Of a stretch of DNA of 64,000 nucleotides, positions 1 through 8,936 are shown piece by piece. Origin of the DNA: VAZQ01 sp963739175 (lineage in GTDB: Bacteria; Pseudomonadota; Alphaproteobacteria; Rhizobiales; Xanthobacteraceae). The position numbers were made by a program, and so were the translations under genes. A model generated the notes under the pieces. The model was not told the DNA's origin. It did not search any database and worked only from the letters and a program-made list of their open reading frames with translations. The DNA lies in assembly GCA_963739175.1 (NCBI GenBank), contig CAVTZH010000011.1:558001-622000 (forward strand). The letters are read 5' to 3'. Positions within the stretch are counted from its first letter, which is position 1, and each line of letters begins with the position of its first letter.

Positions 1-527
1 GGCATTCACCTCCAAGCATGCATCTGGAAGAAGCTCGGACGGGAGCTCCTCGATCGCGAAGCGGATGGCGTATGCCGCGTGAGCGAACCGCCCGTACCCG
101 GCAGGTCGTCGGCTGAGTTTCCCGCCGGTCGTCGGAAACAACCTGGCGTCGCTTTTGCAAGGAAACAGCTCCGCCGGAATACGGTAGTTAAACGCGGCCA
201 TGGGGTGCTCCGAATTGATTGCACGGACGACTGGAAACGCGGACCGCATACGCCGTACAAGCTGCGCGCACGTCCGTGGCGTGCCGCGAAACTCAACCTG
301 ATTGTTAAGGTGTGCCTGCCGATGGCATTAGCGCTGCCGATATGAACAACGGAGACTTCGGTACGTCGCCGCTTTTTTTGCAGGCCCTAGAAGGTCAGAG
401 ACCTATCACTTGGCGCCTTGGAGGCCGGAACACAATAGCCGGTGCGACAGAAGGCTCGGCTTTTTGCCATCTGGAGGCGATTCCGCGACACAAGCTGCTG
501 GCAATTGTCGACCGAGAGGCGCATAGA
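1..527. other. Left-edge region, no recognised gene
   Basis: I recognise no gene here. The plus frame beginning at base 1 stays open to 345 but is rich in Arg and Pro with no motif I know, and the minus frame 296-6 looks like a GC-rich shadow. A gene tail entering from the left cannot be excluded. Confidence 0.4.
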
Positions 528-737
528 ATGCCTATGACAGCCCCCAAATTTGTTAACGGCCAGGTGGTGCATTTCACCCCCAGCTTTTCCCAGGACTCCA
601 GGTCTGCGACCGGCCCCTATGAGATACTTCGGCAAATGCCGATCGAGGGCGGCGACGAGACCACCTACAGGATCAAGAGCCAAACCAGTGGGCAGGAACG
701 CATTGCGCGCGAGCACCAACTGGAGGACGCGCTGTAG
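528..737 (+). CDS. Small conserved hypothetical protein (69 aa)
   Basis: This is a 69-residue soluble protein of unknown function. The ATG at 528 follows a GAGAGGC purine stretch; a second ATG at 534 is equally possible. The pattern (N)GQVVHFTP, then GPYEILRQMP, then YRIKS, GQERIARE and a C-terminal QLEDAL resembles small proteins common in Rhizobiales genomes, with alternating hydrophobic strands like a compact beta barrel. The same frame is open upstream to 312, but that part is compositionally unlike a protein. It converges on the FAD dehydrogenase 45 bp downstream. Naming it conserved rests on my recollection of the pattern, not on a search. Confidence 0.6.
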   Translation: MPMTAPKFVNGQVVHFTPSFSQDSRSATGPYEILRQMPIEGGDETTYRIKSQTSGQERIAREHQLEDAL

Positions 738-782
738 TCCCGTTGGCGCACACTACGCCGCCAGCTCCGCTCCGCTCAGCTC

Positions 783-2867
783 TCAGACCGACGGCTCCTG
801 CGCCGCGTGCGTCCCGGCGATGTAGCCGTGGACCGACGCGCGGCCGATGCCGTGCTGCGCACCACCGCCACTCGCCTCGCCGCCGGAATAGAGGCCGGGG
901 ATGACCCTGCCGTGGGTATCGAGAACCTGTGCCTTGCCGTTGATGCGAAGGCCGCCATAGGAATCCTGCACGCGGATCCCCGCTGATGCCGCGTAGAATG
1001 GCGGCGTGGCGATCTTGTGCATGACCGGCTTCTCGAAGTCCTCGTCCTTGCCTTTGTCGACGAACGCGTTGAACCGCGCCACCGTCTCTTCCAGGTACTT
1101 CAGCGGCATTTTCTGATGGGGATGCCCCATCACTTTCTTCGCAAGCTCCGCCAGCGTATCGGCTTGGTGGAAGTACCCGTCGGGCGGGTCCGCGATATAC
1201 GGGTAGCGGATCTGCCATTTGCCGCGCTTGACCGCCTCGGCATCGAAGATCGCCCAGACCGGCCCCGAGGCGTAATCGGGCGCCCGCGAACCCTCGTTCA
1301 TCGCGAGCGCCGCATCGACCGCCGCCGACCGCTTGTATTGCGCCCTCACCTGCTCCGGTGCGGCGTTGCGCCAATCCAATGGCGTGAACGACTTGCGGGT
1401 GCCGTCGCTGCCCGGCGGATATTTGGCGTCGCTGGAAATGTCGCGGATCGCACGCTCGTTGTAGAAGCGTTGTCCCACCTGGTTCACGGCGATCACCTGA
1501 TCCCATCCGGCGTTGCCGATATTGAATCCCTTGGCGCGCGCGAACAGGAACGACGGATGCCCGGGGAAGATGCTGCCCACGGTATCCCGGGTTCCGAGCA
1601 CGCTGCTGATGGTCGGAGAGCCGGACGAATGCTGGTAGTTTTGCGTCATGCCGGCGAGGTTCGCGCCAATTCTCATGCCGGCGCTGATCCCGCTGCCGTC
1701 CATGGTGAGCGGTCCCATCAGCGCGCTCGGCCCGTACTCGATCGACGGCTCGACCATGCGCGGATCGATCATGGTCCGCAGCGGCACGCTGCCCTGCATG
1801 CCGCCGGTGGCGACGATCACGGCCTTGCGCGCCCGGATGTGGACCGTCCTGGCACGCTCGTCGATATTGCCGTTGCGCCAGTAGCTTTCAAGTCGCGCGC
1901 CGGTTTCGGGATTCGTTCGTGGCGTGTAGCTGGCTTTAACGCCCACCACCCGGCCGGAGAACGGCATTTCCCGGATGAGCTCGTCCATGTGGCGGTTGAG
2001 CATGAACTGGACGCCCTTCTCGCGGGCGCTGAACTCCAGCGACCGCGCGATGGTGAAACCGCCATAGACCCAGCCGGGCGCGCCAAGATTGTTGGCCGGC
2101 GCGCCGGGAATGATGCGCATCGGATTGAACGGCGAATGCCGCTCCTTGGCAGGATCGCCGCGATCCTCGGGCGATATCGTGCCCGCCTTGATGTCGGTCT
2201 TGTCGGCGATCTTCATGACGGCCCGCGCCGCGCGCCCGCGCGTCATGCCGCCGCCCTGATGGGTGCCGTCGATCCGTGCGAAACGGATGTAGTTGTCCAT
2301 CATGAACTGCCGTGTCTTGGGCGCGTTGTCGGCCCAGGCGCGGTGCAGCTCCCGATCGTTGTAGCGATAGCGGGCGACACCGGTGGCATCGACCACCGAC
2401 CAGTCGGTCATGTCGCGGAACAGACGGTCGGGATCGTCTTCCAGGTCTTCCGGTTTCACTAGCGGCGCCGCCAGCCCCATCTGCTGGGGATCGGCCCCGG
2501 TTCGGTCGCGTTCCTGGATCGCATCGCCACCGCCGAGCGACGTGTAGCCGCCGCTATGCACCAGCTTGCCGCCGACGTCGAAATTCTGCTCGATGACGAT
2601 CACCGACGCGCCGAGGTCGCGCGCCCGGACGGCGGCATGCAAGCCGACGCATCCGGACCCGAGGATGACGACGTCCGCCTCGTAGTTCCAGGTAATGCCA
2701 TTGGTCGCTTCCTGCGCCGACGCAGAGCCTGACAGAACCGCCGCGCCTACGCCGGCAGCGCCACCCGCGAAGAATTTTCGCCGGCTCAATGCTTTGTCGT
2801 TCTGAAGCTTGTCGTTTTGACGCGCGGATTGCTTCCGCGCCGCGTCGCGCTTCCTGGTCATGGACAT
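783..2867 (-). CDS. Tat-exported FAD-binding dehydrogenase (FAD_binding_2 / 3-ketosteroid dehydrogenase-like)
   Basis: This 694-aa flavoprotein belongs to the fumarate reductase / 3-ketosteroid-delta1-dehydrogenase fold family. Residues 28-51 form a twin-arginine signal (SRRKFFAGG, a hydrophobic run, then SASA), so export to the periplasm with bound FAD is expected. The dinucleotide-binding motif GSGCVG is at 70-75, followed by an acidic strand end (VIVIEQN). The C-terminal YSGGEASGGG and GIGRASVHGY match the second FAD-contact region of the family. Start: ATG 2867 preceded by AGGGAGGGATG. No heme or cytochrome partner is adjacent, so the electron acceptor and substrate are unknown. It stands alone, with divergent and convergent neighbours. 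Confidence 0.8.
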   Translation of the reverse strand: MSMTRKRDAARKQSARQNDKLQNDKALSRRKFFAGGAAGVGAAVLSGSASAQEATNGITWNYEADVVILGSGCVGLHAAVRARDLGASVIVIEQNFDVGGKLVHSGGYTSLGGGDAIQERDRTGADPQQMGLAAPLVKPEDLEDDPDRLFRDMTDWSVVDATGVARYRYNDRELHRAWADNAPKTRQFMMDNYIRFARIDGTHQGGGMTRGRAARAVMKIADKTDIKAGTISPEDRGDPAKERHSPFNPMRIIPGAPANNLGAPGWVYGGFTIARSLEFSAREKGVQFMLNRHMDELIREMPFSGRVVGVKASYTPRTNPETGARLESYWRNGNIDERARTVHIRARKAVIVATGGMQGSVPLRTMIDPRMVEPSIEYGPSALMGPLTMDGSGISAGMRIGANLAGMTQNYQHSSGSPTISSVLGTRDTVGSIFPGHPSFLFARAKGFNIGNAGWDQVIAVNQVGQRFYNERAIRDISSDAKYPPGSDGTRKSFTPLDWRNAAPEQVRAQYKRSAAVDAALAMNEGSRAPDYASGPVWAIFDAEAVKRGKWQIRYPYIADPPDGYFHQADTLAELAKKVMGHPHQKMPLKYLEETVARFNAFVDKGKDEDFEKPVMHKIATPPFYAASAGIRVQDSYGGLRINGKAQVLDTHGRVIPGLYSGGEASGGGAQHGIGRASVHGYIAGTHAAQEPSV

Positions 2868-3145
2868 CCCTCCCTATATCGGCCGCCGGCCACGGAGATG
2901 ACCAAGGGCCCCCACGACGGCGCTCCGAACCAGGCTTGCTGGTTCATAAAGACCGTCGGAAGGGCTCGTTCGCTTGTTATGGAAGCGAGGCACTGCCGAA
3001 TTTTGTTATGGGCAGGAGAATAGCAGCAGCCGGGTTTGCCAGCCAGTGGCTGCCGGGACGTTGCTGGGCATGACTTTCGACGTTAGATTTCAGGGCCCTC
3101 TTGAACCTGCATGCCCCGATGACCTTGGTGACGAGGGAGGACATC

Positions 3146-3448
3146 ATGCATAAATCGGCACTCTACATTCTGTGCTTCGTCGTCTACGCCATGCTTCCGC
3201 CGACGCCAGCTTTATCGCTGACTGCGACTAGTTTGGGCGATCAGGTTCCGCTGTTCACACAGATTCAGCTTCATCTTGCCCAAGGACAGTGCTCGCGACG
3301 GATCGGACCCTTGGCGACGCAGGACACAGCGTGGAGCAGGTGGCGCGCGGCCCGCGGCCAAGGATACCCCGTCAGTAGCGGCGTGTTCCCTTGCAACGAT
3401 CAATCGGGCACGCGAGGCTACTGCTTCAATATCTTTTTTCCGTGTTGA
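3146..3448 (+). CDS. Small secreted cysteine-containing protein (100 aa)
   Basis: A 100-residue protein with a clear N-terminal signal peptide (hydrophobic run YILCFVVYAML, cleavage after PALS around residue 24). The mature part carries cysteines in QCSRRIG, FPCND, GYCFN and the final FFPC, so two disulfides are possible. The segment ATQDTAWSRWRAARGQGYPVSSG resembles a family of small periplasmic proteins I associate with Rhizobiales; function unknown. The ATG at 3146 follows a strong GAGGGAGGA ribosome site, which supports a real gene over the longer in-frame opening from 3101. It is divergent from the FAD dehydrogenase and convergent with pobA, 17 bp away. Confidence 0.6.
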   Translation: MHKSALYILCFVVYAMLPPTPALSLTATSLGDQVPLFTQIQLHLAQGQCSRRIGPLATQDTAWSRWRAARGQGYPVSSGVFPCNDQSGTRGYCFNIFFPC

Positions 3449-3465
3449 TGATCGATCGAGACGCT

Positions 3466-4635
3466 CTAAGTCTCCACCGGCAGCCCGACGTAGTTTTCCG
3501 CAAGCGAGGTCGCGGCTGCTTCCGAGCTGACGACATAGGCGAGCTCGCCCAATTGGCGCTTGCGGTCGAAGGAGTTGTCGTCGGGATTGAGGTGGAGCAT
3601 CTGCGTCATCCACCACGAGAATCGCTGCGCCTTCCAGACCCGCCGCAGACAGGTTTGCGAGTAACGCTCAAGCAGGTCGCTGCGGCCGGATTTGAAATAC
3701 GCGGTGATCGCGCGCGCCAGCACCACCACATCGGCAAGCGCAAGGTTCATGCCCTTGGCGCCGGTCGGCGGCTGGATGTGGGCGGAGTCGCCGGCAAGGA
3801 ACAGCCGGCCGTGCTGCATCGGCTCGACCACGAACGAGTGCATCGCGGTCAGGAGCTTGTCGACGATCTTGCCTTCCTGGAGCGTCCGCGTGCCGGCAAG
3901 GCGCGCATGCAGCTCATCCCAAATGCGCCGGTCCGGCCAGTTCTCGATATTGTCGTGGTAGTCGCATTGCAGATAGAGCCGCGCCAGCGACGGCGAGCGC
4001 ATGGTGTAAAGCGCGAAACCGCGCTCGTGGTAGGAATAGATCAGCTCGTCGTCGGCCGGCGGCGACTCCGAGAGAATGCCGACCCAGCCGAACGGATATT
4101 CGCGGTCGTAGAAGGTGAGCACGCCCTCCGGAATGCTCGGCCGGCAGACGCCATGGAAGCCGTCGCAGCCACCGATGAAGTCGCAGGCAAGCTCCTGCGC
4201 CTTGCCGCCGTGGTTGAAGGTGATGCGCGGCGACGCGCCCTTCAGGTCATGAACGGCAGCATCGGAGGCCTCGAACAGGATCTGTCCGCCATCGGCGAGC
4301 CGGCGCGCAACCAGGTCCTTGATCACCTCCTGCTGGCCGTAGACGGTGACGCCCTTCCCGACCAGCTTTTGAAAATCGATGTGATGCAGCGCGCCGTCGA
4401 AGCAGAAGTGGATGCCGTGGTGGAACAGGCTCTCGCGCTGCAGCCGCTCGCCGACGCCGGTATCGATCAAGAGGTCGCGCGCCCAGTGCTCGATCAGCCC
4501 GGCGCGGATGCGGCCCTCGATATAGGCGCGGCTGCGGTTCTCCAGGATGATCGTCTCGATGCCTTCGAGATGCAGGAGATGCGACAGCATCAGCCCGGCC
4601 GGCCCGGCACCGACGATCCCCACTTGCGTTCGCAT
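3466..4635 (-). CDS. pobA: 4-hydroxybenzoate 3-monooxygenase
   Basis: PobA is a single-component FAD monooxygenase that converts 4-hydroxybenzoate to protocatechuate with NAD(P)H and O2, feeding the beta-ketoadipate pathway. The 389-aa length is typical. Visible signatures are the N-terminal GAGPAG (9-14), the FAD-contact motif GDSAHIQPPTGAKGMNLALAD in the C-terminal half, the LIYSYHERGFAL stretch holding the substrate-site tyrosine, and the C-terminal ENYVGLP that carries the second conserved tyrosine. No AraC- or IclR-type PobR gene and no pca genes are adjacent, so regulation and downstream steps must be encoded elsewhere. The 295-bp divergent region to the helicase must hold its promoter. 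Confidence 0.93.
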   Translation of the reverse strand: MRTQVGIVGAGPAGLMLSHLLHLEGIETIILENRSRAYIEGRIRAGLIEHWARDLLIDTGVGERLQRESLFHHGIHFCFDGALHHIDFQKLVGKGVTVYGQQEVIKDLVARRLADGGQILFEASDAAVHDLKGASPRITFNHGGKAQELACDFIGGCDGFHGVCRPSIPEGVLTFYDREYPFGWVGILSESPPADDELIYSYHERGFALYTMRSPSLARLYLQCDYHDNIENWPDRRIWDELHARLAGTRTLQEGKIVDKLLTAMHSFVVEPMQHGRLFLAGDSAHIQPPTGAKGMNLALADVVVLARAITAYFKSGRSDLLERYSQTCLRRVWKAQRFSWWMTQMLHLNPDDNSFDRKRQLGELAYVVSSEAAATSLAENYVGLPVET

Positions 4636-4795
4636 CCGTCACTCTCCGCGCCGAAGTCCGGGTGCCAATAGGCGAAGCGGCCGCTTCGCGAAAGAGACAT
4701 AATCGGGATTGTCCTGCACCAGCCCCTTTCGTGCCCAAAGGGGGAAAAATTTAAGCATTTCCGGCGCCTATGGCACTTATTGCAGTGCAGAAGGA

Positions 4796-4823
4796 TTGAC
4801 TTTCGCACATTGACGCTTATGTT
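4796..4823 (+). promoter_or_regulatory. Possible sigma70-type promoter upstream of the DEAD-box helicase
   Basis: A TTGACT hexamer at 4796-4801 is followed 16 nt later by TATGTT at 4818-4823, in an AT-richer stretch about 108 nt before the helicase start. Matches are 5/6 and 4/6 to consensus. Inference only. Confidence 0.3.
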
Positions 4824-4930
4824 CGCGGCCGAACGGTCCGAAAGATTCGACCTTCCCCCCCGCGTCAACTTAGCCAGTTGTTCGTTCGCCGGCGCGGGCC
4901 AGCAAACGGAAGGTTTTGACTCGAGGTTAT

Positions 4931-6355
4931 ATGCCCTTCTCCAAACTTGGTTTGTCCGACAAGGTTCTCGCTGCGGTTAAAGCAGCCGGTTACCCCGCCC
5001 CCACCCCCATTCAAGAACAAGCGATCCCTCACGTCCTGTCGCGCCGCGACGTGCTCGGCATTGCGCAGACCGGCACCGGCAAGACCGCCGCGTTCACGCT
5101 GCCGATGCTCACGATGCTGGAGACCGGCCGCGCCCGTGCGCGCATGCCGCGCACCCTCATCCTCGAGCCGACGCGCGAGCTCGCGGCGCAGGTCGAGGAA
5201 AGCTTCATCAAGTACGGCGCCAATCAGAAGCTCAACGTCGCGCTGATCATCGGCGGCGTCTCGTTCGACGACCAGGACGCCAAGCTCACGCGCGGCGTCG
5301 ATGTGCTTATTGCCACGCCAGGGCGCCTGCTCGATCATTTCGAGCGCGGGCGCCTACTGCTCACCGGCGTCGAGCTCTTGGTGATCGACGAAGCCGACCG
5401 CATGCTCGACATGGGCTTCATCCCCGACATCGAGCGCATCTGCAAGCTCGTCCCGTTCACCCGCCAGACCCTGTTCTTCACGGCGACGATGCCGCCGGAA
5501 ATCCAGCGCATCACCGGGCAGTTCCTGCACAATCCGGTTAAGGTCGAGGTCTCCCGCCCGGCAACGACGGTGGCGAACACCACCCAGCTCCTGGTGAAGA
5601 GCGGCAGCAAGCCGCACGAGAAACGCGACGTGCTGCGCCGCGTGATCCGCGCCACAGAGAACTTCAAGAACGCCATCATCTTCTGCAATCGCAAGACCGA
5701 GGTCGCGCTGCTCCACCGCTCGCTGGTGCGGCACGAGTTCTCAGCCGCCGCGCTGCACGGCGACCTCGACCAGTCGGCCCGCACAGCAGCGCTCGACCAG
5801 TTCCGCAAGGGCGACGTCAAGCTGCTGATCGCCTCCGACGTGGCCGCGCGCGGGCTCGATATTCCGGACGTCAGCCACGTCTTCAATTTCGACGTCCCGC
5901 ACCACGCCGACGACTACGTACACCGGATCGGTCGTACCGGCCGCGCCGGCAAGAGCGGCACCGCCATCACCATCGTCAGTCCCATCGACTCCAAGTCGCT
6001 GACGGCGATCGAGAAGCTGATCGGGCAGACCATCTCCTGGATGGGCGAGCCCCCCCGCGCCGACGAGGCCGAGGCGCCGGAGCGGCATGAGCGTTCCCGC
6101 CACGGCAGGGGTCATCGCGGCGACCAAGGCAAGGGCAAGAGCCACGGCGAGGGCCGCGGCCAGCGCGGCCCGAAGCCGGAAAAGCGCCGCGAGGCGCCGC
6201 AGCCGGCTAAGCGTCGCGATGCCCCGCCCGCCCCGGTGACCATGCTGGACGAAGCCCGCGGCCGCCGCCCGGCGAAGCCCACGGCGCAGCCCGAGAGCCA
6301 CACTGAGTCTCACCTGCCCGCGTTCTTGCTGCGTCCCACCCGGGTGAAGGCCTGA
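4931..6355 (+). CDS. DEAD-box ATP-dependent RNA helicase, RhlE type
   Basis: A 474-aa DEAD-box helicase that unwinds RNA duplexes with ATP, probably in ribosome assembly or RNA turnover. All core motifs are visible: Q motif TPIQEQAIP, Walker A AQTGTGKT, PTRELAAQ, TPGRLLD, DEAD followed by RML, a FTAT form of motif III, then domain 2 with IIFCNRKTEV, SDVAARGLDI and HRIGRTGRAG. After the core comes a basic, low-complexity tail rich in Arg, Gly, Lys and Pro, usual for RhlE-group proteins and likely to bind RNA. I chose the ATG at 4931 (MPFSKLGL), where the family normally starts, over a TTG at 4916. Whether it is rhlE itself or a paralogue cannot be told here. Confidence 0.92.
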   Translation: MPFSKLGLSDKVLAAVKAAGYPAPTPIQEQAIPHVLSRRDVLGIAQTGTGKTAAFTLPMLTMLETGRARARMPRTLILEPTRELAAQVEESFIKYGANQKLNVALIIGGVSFDDQDAKLTRGVDVLIATPGRLLDHFERGRLLLTGVELLVIDEADRMLDMGFIPDIERICKLVPFTRQTLFFTATMPPEIQRITGQFLHNPVKVEVSRPATTVANTTQLLVKSGSKPHEKRDVLRRVIRATENFKNAIIFCNRKTEVALLHRSLVRHEFSAAALHGDLDQSARTAALDQFRKGDVKLLIASDVAARGLDIPDVSHVFNFDVPHHADDYVHRIGRTGRAGKSGTAITIVSPIDSKSLTAIEKLIGQTISWMGEPPRADEAEAPERHERSRHGRGHRGDQGKGKSHGEGRGQRGPKPEKRREAPQPAKRRDAPPAPVTMLDEARGRRPAKPTAQPESHTESHLPAFLLRPTRVKA

Positions 6356-6517
6356 CGGCGACCGCAATAACCGCTGCTATTGCACAATAAGTGTTGCCGT
6401 TTACGCCCCATTCACCGCTGTGAAATAACGTTGGCGGGTCGGGGCACTACACCGCCCGACTCATTTAAGCGAATTGGGGTAGCCGCGGCGTCCCCACGCC
6501 CGCGGGCGGAGCAAGGT

Positions 6518-7585
6518 ATGACCATCACGGCCGACGATCACGAACGCACGATGGCGTTCGCGGAAATTGCTCTCGGTCAGATCAGAGCATTGCGGCAGCC
6601 GGCTTCTCCGCGTCATTTTGAGATCTGGTACACCTACGCGACCGGCTACAATCCGTCGTTGAATCAGATGATCAACGAGATGCTGTCGCGCAACGGCACG
6701 CTGCGCGACGCCGACATCGAGCAGATCTACGAAACCTATCTTTCGCCAAGCCGCTTTACCGAGCGCATCGATCGCGTCGGCTCGAAGGTGATGGACGAGA
6801 TCGAGCAGGTGATGGCGATGATCGGCGCCGCCGCCGGCAGCGCGTCGAGCTATACCGAAAATCTCACCAACGTCTCGCAGAAGCTCGGCGTCGATACGGA
6901 TGACACGGCCGTGCGCTCGATCGTCGAGAGCCTGGTGACCGCGACCGCGGAGATGCAGCAGAACAACCATGCGCTGGAAGCTCGGCTCTCGGCCTCCAAG
7001 CAGGAAATCGACCAACTGCAGGAGAATCTCGAGACGGTCCGTACCGAAAGCCTGACCGATCCGCTGACCACGCTCGCCAACCGAAAATCGTTTGACGAGG
7101 CGCTGTTGGCCGCCATAGCCCAAGCGCGTGCACGCAACGAGCCGCTGTCGCTGCTGCTGACCGACATCGACCACTTCAAGAAATTCAACGATACCTTCGG
7201 CCATCTCACCGGCGATCAGGTGCTCCGCCTGGTGGCAATTTCGGTCAAACAGAACGTCAAGGGCCAGGACATCGCCGCGCGCTACGGCGGCGAGGAGTTC
7301 GCGGTGGTGCTGCCCGGCACCGTGCTGCGGGACGCGATCACGGTCGCCGATCACATCCGCCGTGCAGTCATGGCCAAGGAATTGATGAAGCGCTCGACCG
7401 GCGAGCACCTCGGCCGGGTGACCATCTCGGTCGGCGTCGCGATGCTGCGGCCCGACGATACCCCGCAGACCCTGATCGAGCGCGCCGACGGCTGCCTCTA
7501 TGCCGCCAAGCGCAACGGCCGCAACCAGGTGGTCTGCGAGGCCGACCCCGCGGCTGCCAGCCCGGCTGCGCCAAAGGTTGCCTGA
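6518..7585 (+). CDS. Diguanylate cyclase (GGDEF domain)
   Basis: A 355-aa cytoplasmic protein predicted to make cyclic di-GMP from two GTP. The N-terminal ~150 residues are helical with no recognised sensor domain; residues 150-178 look like a coiled coil running into the DPLT hinge of the GGDEF domain. The active-site loop RYGGEEF is intact (GGEEF 257-261). The inhibitory-site position that is normally RxxD reads KGQD (248-251), so product inhibition may be weak or absent. There are no transmembrane segments and no EAL domain. The ATG at 6518 follows GGCGGAGCAAGG; the frame is open further upstream but non-protein-like. It is convergent with the TfoX-like gene. Confidence 0.9.
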   Translation: MTITADDHERTMAFAEIALGQIRALRQPASPRHFEIWYTYATGYNPSLNQMINEMLSRNGTLRDADIEQIYETYLSPSRFTERIDRVGSKVMDEIEQVMAMIGAAAGSASSYTENLTNVSQKLGVDTDDTAVRSIVESLVTATAEMQQNNHALEARLSASKQEIDQLQENLETVRTESLTDPLTTLANRKSFDEALLAAIAQARARNEPLSLLLTDIDHFKKFNDTFGHLTGDQVLRLVAISVKQNVKGQDIAARYGGEEFAVVLPGTVLRDAITVADHIRRAVMAKELMKRSTGEHLGRVTISVGVAMLRPDDTPQTLIERADGCLYAAKRNGRNQVVCEADPAAASPAAPKVA

Positions 7586-8000
7586 TCAGCGCGCCCGCCG
7601 CCTCTTGGCGGTCTTCTCCCGCCCCTTCTTGGCCGGCGCCTTCTTGACGGGTGACCGCTTGGCGCTTCGCCGGCCGCTTGCGTTGCTTCGGCTGAAGCGC
7701 CACCGCCAGGGCTTCCCGCGCCCACACCGCCAGCTCGTCGGGATCGTCGTAGAGCCGGTCCGGCATGCGACGATAGGACGTCACGACACGCTCGCCCGTG
7801 CGCTTGGAGAACGTGAACGGCGAAAGTTGTTCACGCTCGAACATGGCGGCATTGCTGTCGCCGGTCTTGAGATAGATGACGCCGTCCGCAATCAGGCCGA
7901 ACATCGTATCGTCGGCATAGATGCCGGCGCCGCCGAACATGCGGCGCACCGTGACCGGACCGAATACGGAAAACAGCTCGACGATGTCGCCGGGCGCCAC
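7586..8000 (-). CDS. TfoX N-terminal domain protein, frameshifted near its C-terminus
   Basis: The first ~100 residues (PGDIVELFSVFG, VRRMFGGAGIYADDTMFGLI, YLKTGD, PFTFSKRTGERVVTSYRRMP) are a TfoX N-terminal domain, a small fold named after a competence regulator but of unclear role in alphaproteobacteria. Around 7660 a one-base shift is needed: the original frame runs antisense into the cyclase gene, while the shifted frame gives a Lys/Ala tail (KKAPAKKGREKTAKRRRAR) and stops at 7588-7586, three bases after the cyclase stop. That tail is typical of the family. It lies 7 bp downstream of sufA, so it is probably co-transcribed with the suf genes. Confidence 0.7.
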
Positions 8001-8007
8001 GCGACGC

Positions 8008-8388
8008 CTAGTGGGGCGGAGCGGCCTCGGCGGCGGGCTTGAGCTGCACCGACTCGCCGCAGCCGCAGGCTGACGTCTGGTTCGGGTTGTTGAAGACGAA
8101 CTGCGCGGACAGCTTGTCGGTCTTGTAGTCCATCTGGGTCCCGAGCAGGAACAGGACCGCCTTGGGATCGATCAGGACGCGCACGCCCTTGTCCTCGACC
8201 ACCTCGTCGGTCTTGGCGACGTCCTCGGCATATTCCATCGTGTAAGTCATGCCGGCGCAGCCGCCGTTCTTGACGCCCACGCGCACGCCAATCACCGGCT
8301 TCGCCGCGTTCGCCATCACGTATTTGATGCGATCGGCGGCGGCGTCGGTCAGACTGATCACCTGCGGTCTCGGTCGTGGCGTGACCAT
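8008..8388 (-). CDS. sufA: Fe-S cluster assembly A-type carrier (HesB/IscA family)
   Basis: A 126-aa A-type carrier that receives Fe-S clusters from the SufBCD scaffold and passes them to apoproteins. The three ligand cysteines are C44 (GGCAGM) and C108/C110 (SACGCGES), the family pattern C-x(n)-C-G-C-G. The N-terminus is slightly extended (MVTPRPRP) and the C-terminus ends in an Ala/Pro tail. It is the seventh gene of the minus-strand suf cluster, 130 bp after sufT. I use sufA because of the location; sequence alone cannot separate SufA from IscA or ErpA. Confidence 0.85.
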   Translation of the reverse strand: MVTPRPRPQVISLTDAAADRIKYVMANAAKPVIGVRVGVKNGGCAGMTYTMEYAEDVAKTDEVVEDKGVRVLIDPKAVLFLLGTQMDYKTDKLSAQFVFNNPNQTSACGCGESVQLKPAAEAAPPH

Positions 8389-8518
8389 GTTGCGTTGGCT
8401 CCGTTTCGTCCGGCTCGTTCTTAGCTATTCCAATTCCAAGCAATCTCAACCACTTGGCCCAGCATGCCGCATCGACGACTCATATGCCAATGTGGGCATC
8501 GCAGGGCTCGCATGCAAC

Positions 8519-8923
8519 TCACCACATGTTGAGAACCGTTCGAGCCTCGTCCGACATGCGGCTCGGATCCCACGGCGGATCCCACACGATATTGACCTTG
8601 GCTTCACCGACGCCGGGCACGCTCAACACCGCATTCTCGACCATCACCGGCAGCTCCTGCGCCGCCGGACAGTTCGGCGTGGTGAGCGTCATGTCGATCG
8701 TCACCGCGCGCTCGTCCGAGATGTCGATCTTGTAGATCAAGCCGAGCTCGTAGATGTCGGCCGGGATTTCCGGGTCGTAGACCGTCTTCAGGCCGGCGAC
8801 GATCTCGTCGGTCAGCCGCGCGATTTCCGCCTCCGGCAGCGCGCTGCCGGCGGGCTTGGACGCTTCCGGCGCCACGGAGTCGGCATTGGCGGCCGGCGTC
8901 TTGGTTTCGTCCTGATCACTCAT
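8519..8923 (-). CDS. sufT: SUF-linked Fe-S assembly protein (MIP18/DUF59, SufT-like)
   Basis: A 134-aa protein with a disordered ~35-residue N-terminal tail followed by a MIP18/DUF59 domain: YDPEIPADIYELGLIYKIDI, then TLTTPNCPAAQELP, and the C-terminal WDPPWDPSRMSDEA. In other bacteria SufT-type proteins help mature Fe-S enzymes when demand is high. The lone cysteine sits in TTPNCP, a conserved position. It starts 13 bp after sufS on the same strand, consistent with one operon. Confidence 0.83.
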   Translation of the reverse strand: MSDQDETKTPAANADSVAPEASKPAGSALPEAEIARLTDEIVAGLKTVYDPEIPADIYELGLIYKIDISDERAVTIDMTLTTPNCPAAQELPVMVENAVLSVPGVGEAKVNIVWDPPWDPSRMSDEARTVLNMW

Positions 8924-8936
8924 GCGAAGAACCTGT

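Noticed and set aside
1..345. Open plus frame at the left edge as a gene tail
   Set aside because: No family motif and unusual composition; kept as an unassigned region.
1017..2462. 481-aa plus-strand open frame inside the FAD dehydrogenase
   Set aside because: Antisense shadow of GC-rich coding DNA: Arg, His and Val-rich with no motif, while the minus strand encodes a clear flavoprotein.
3391..4671. 426-aa plus-strand open frame over pobA
   Set aside because: Antisense shadow; pobA motifs and start are clear on the minus strand.
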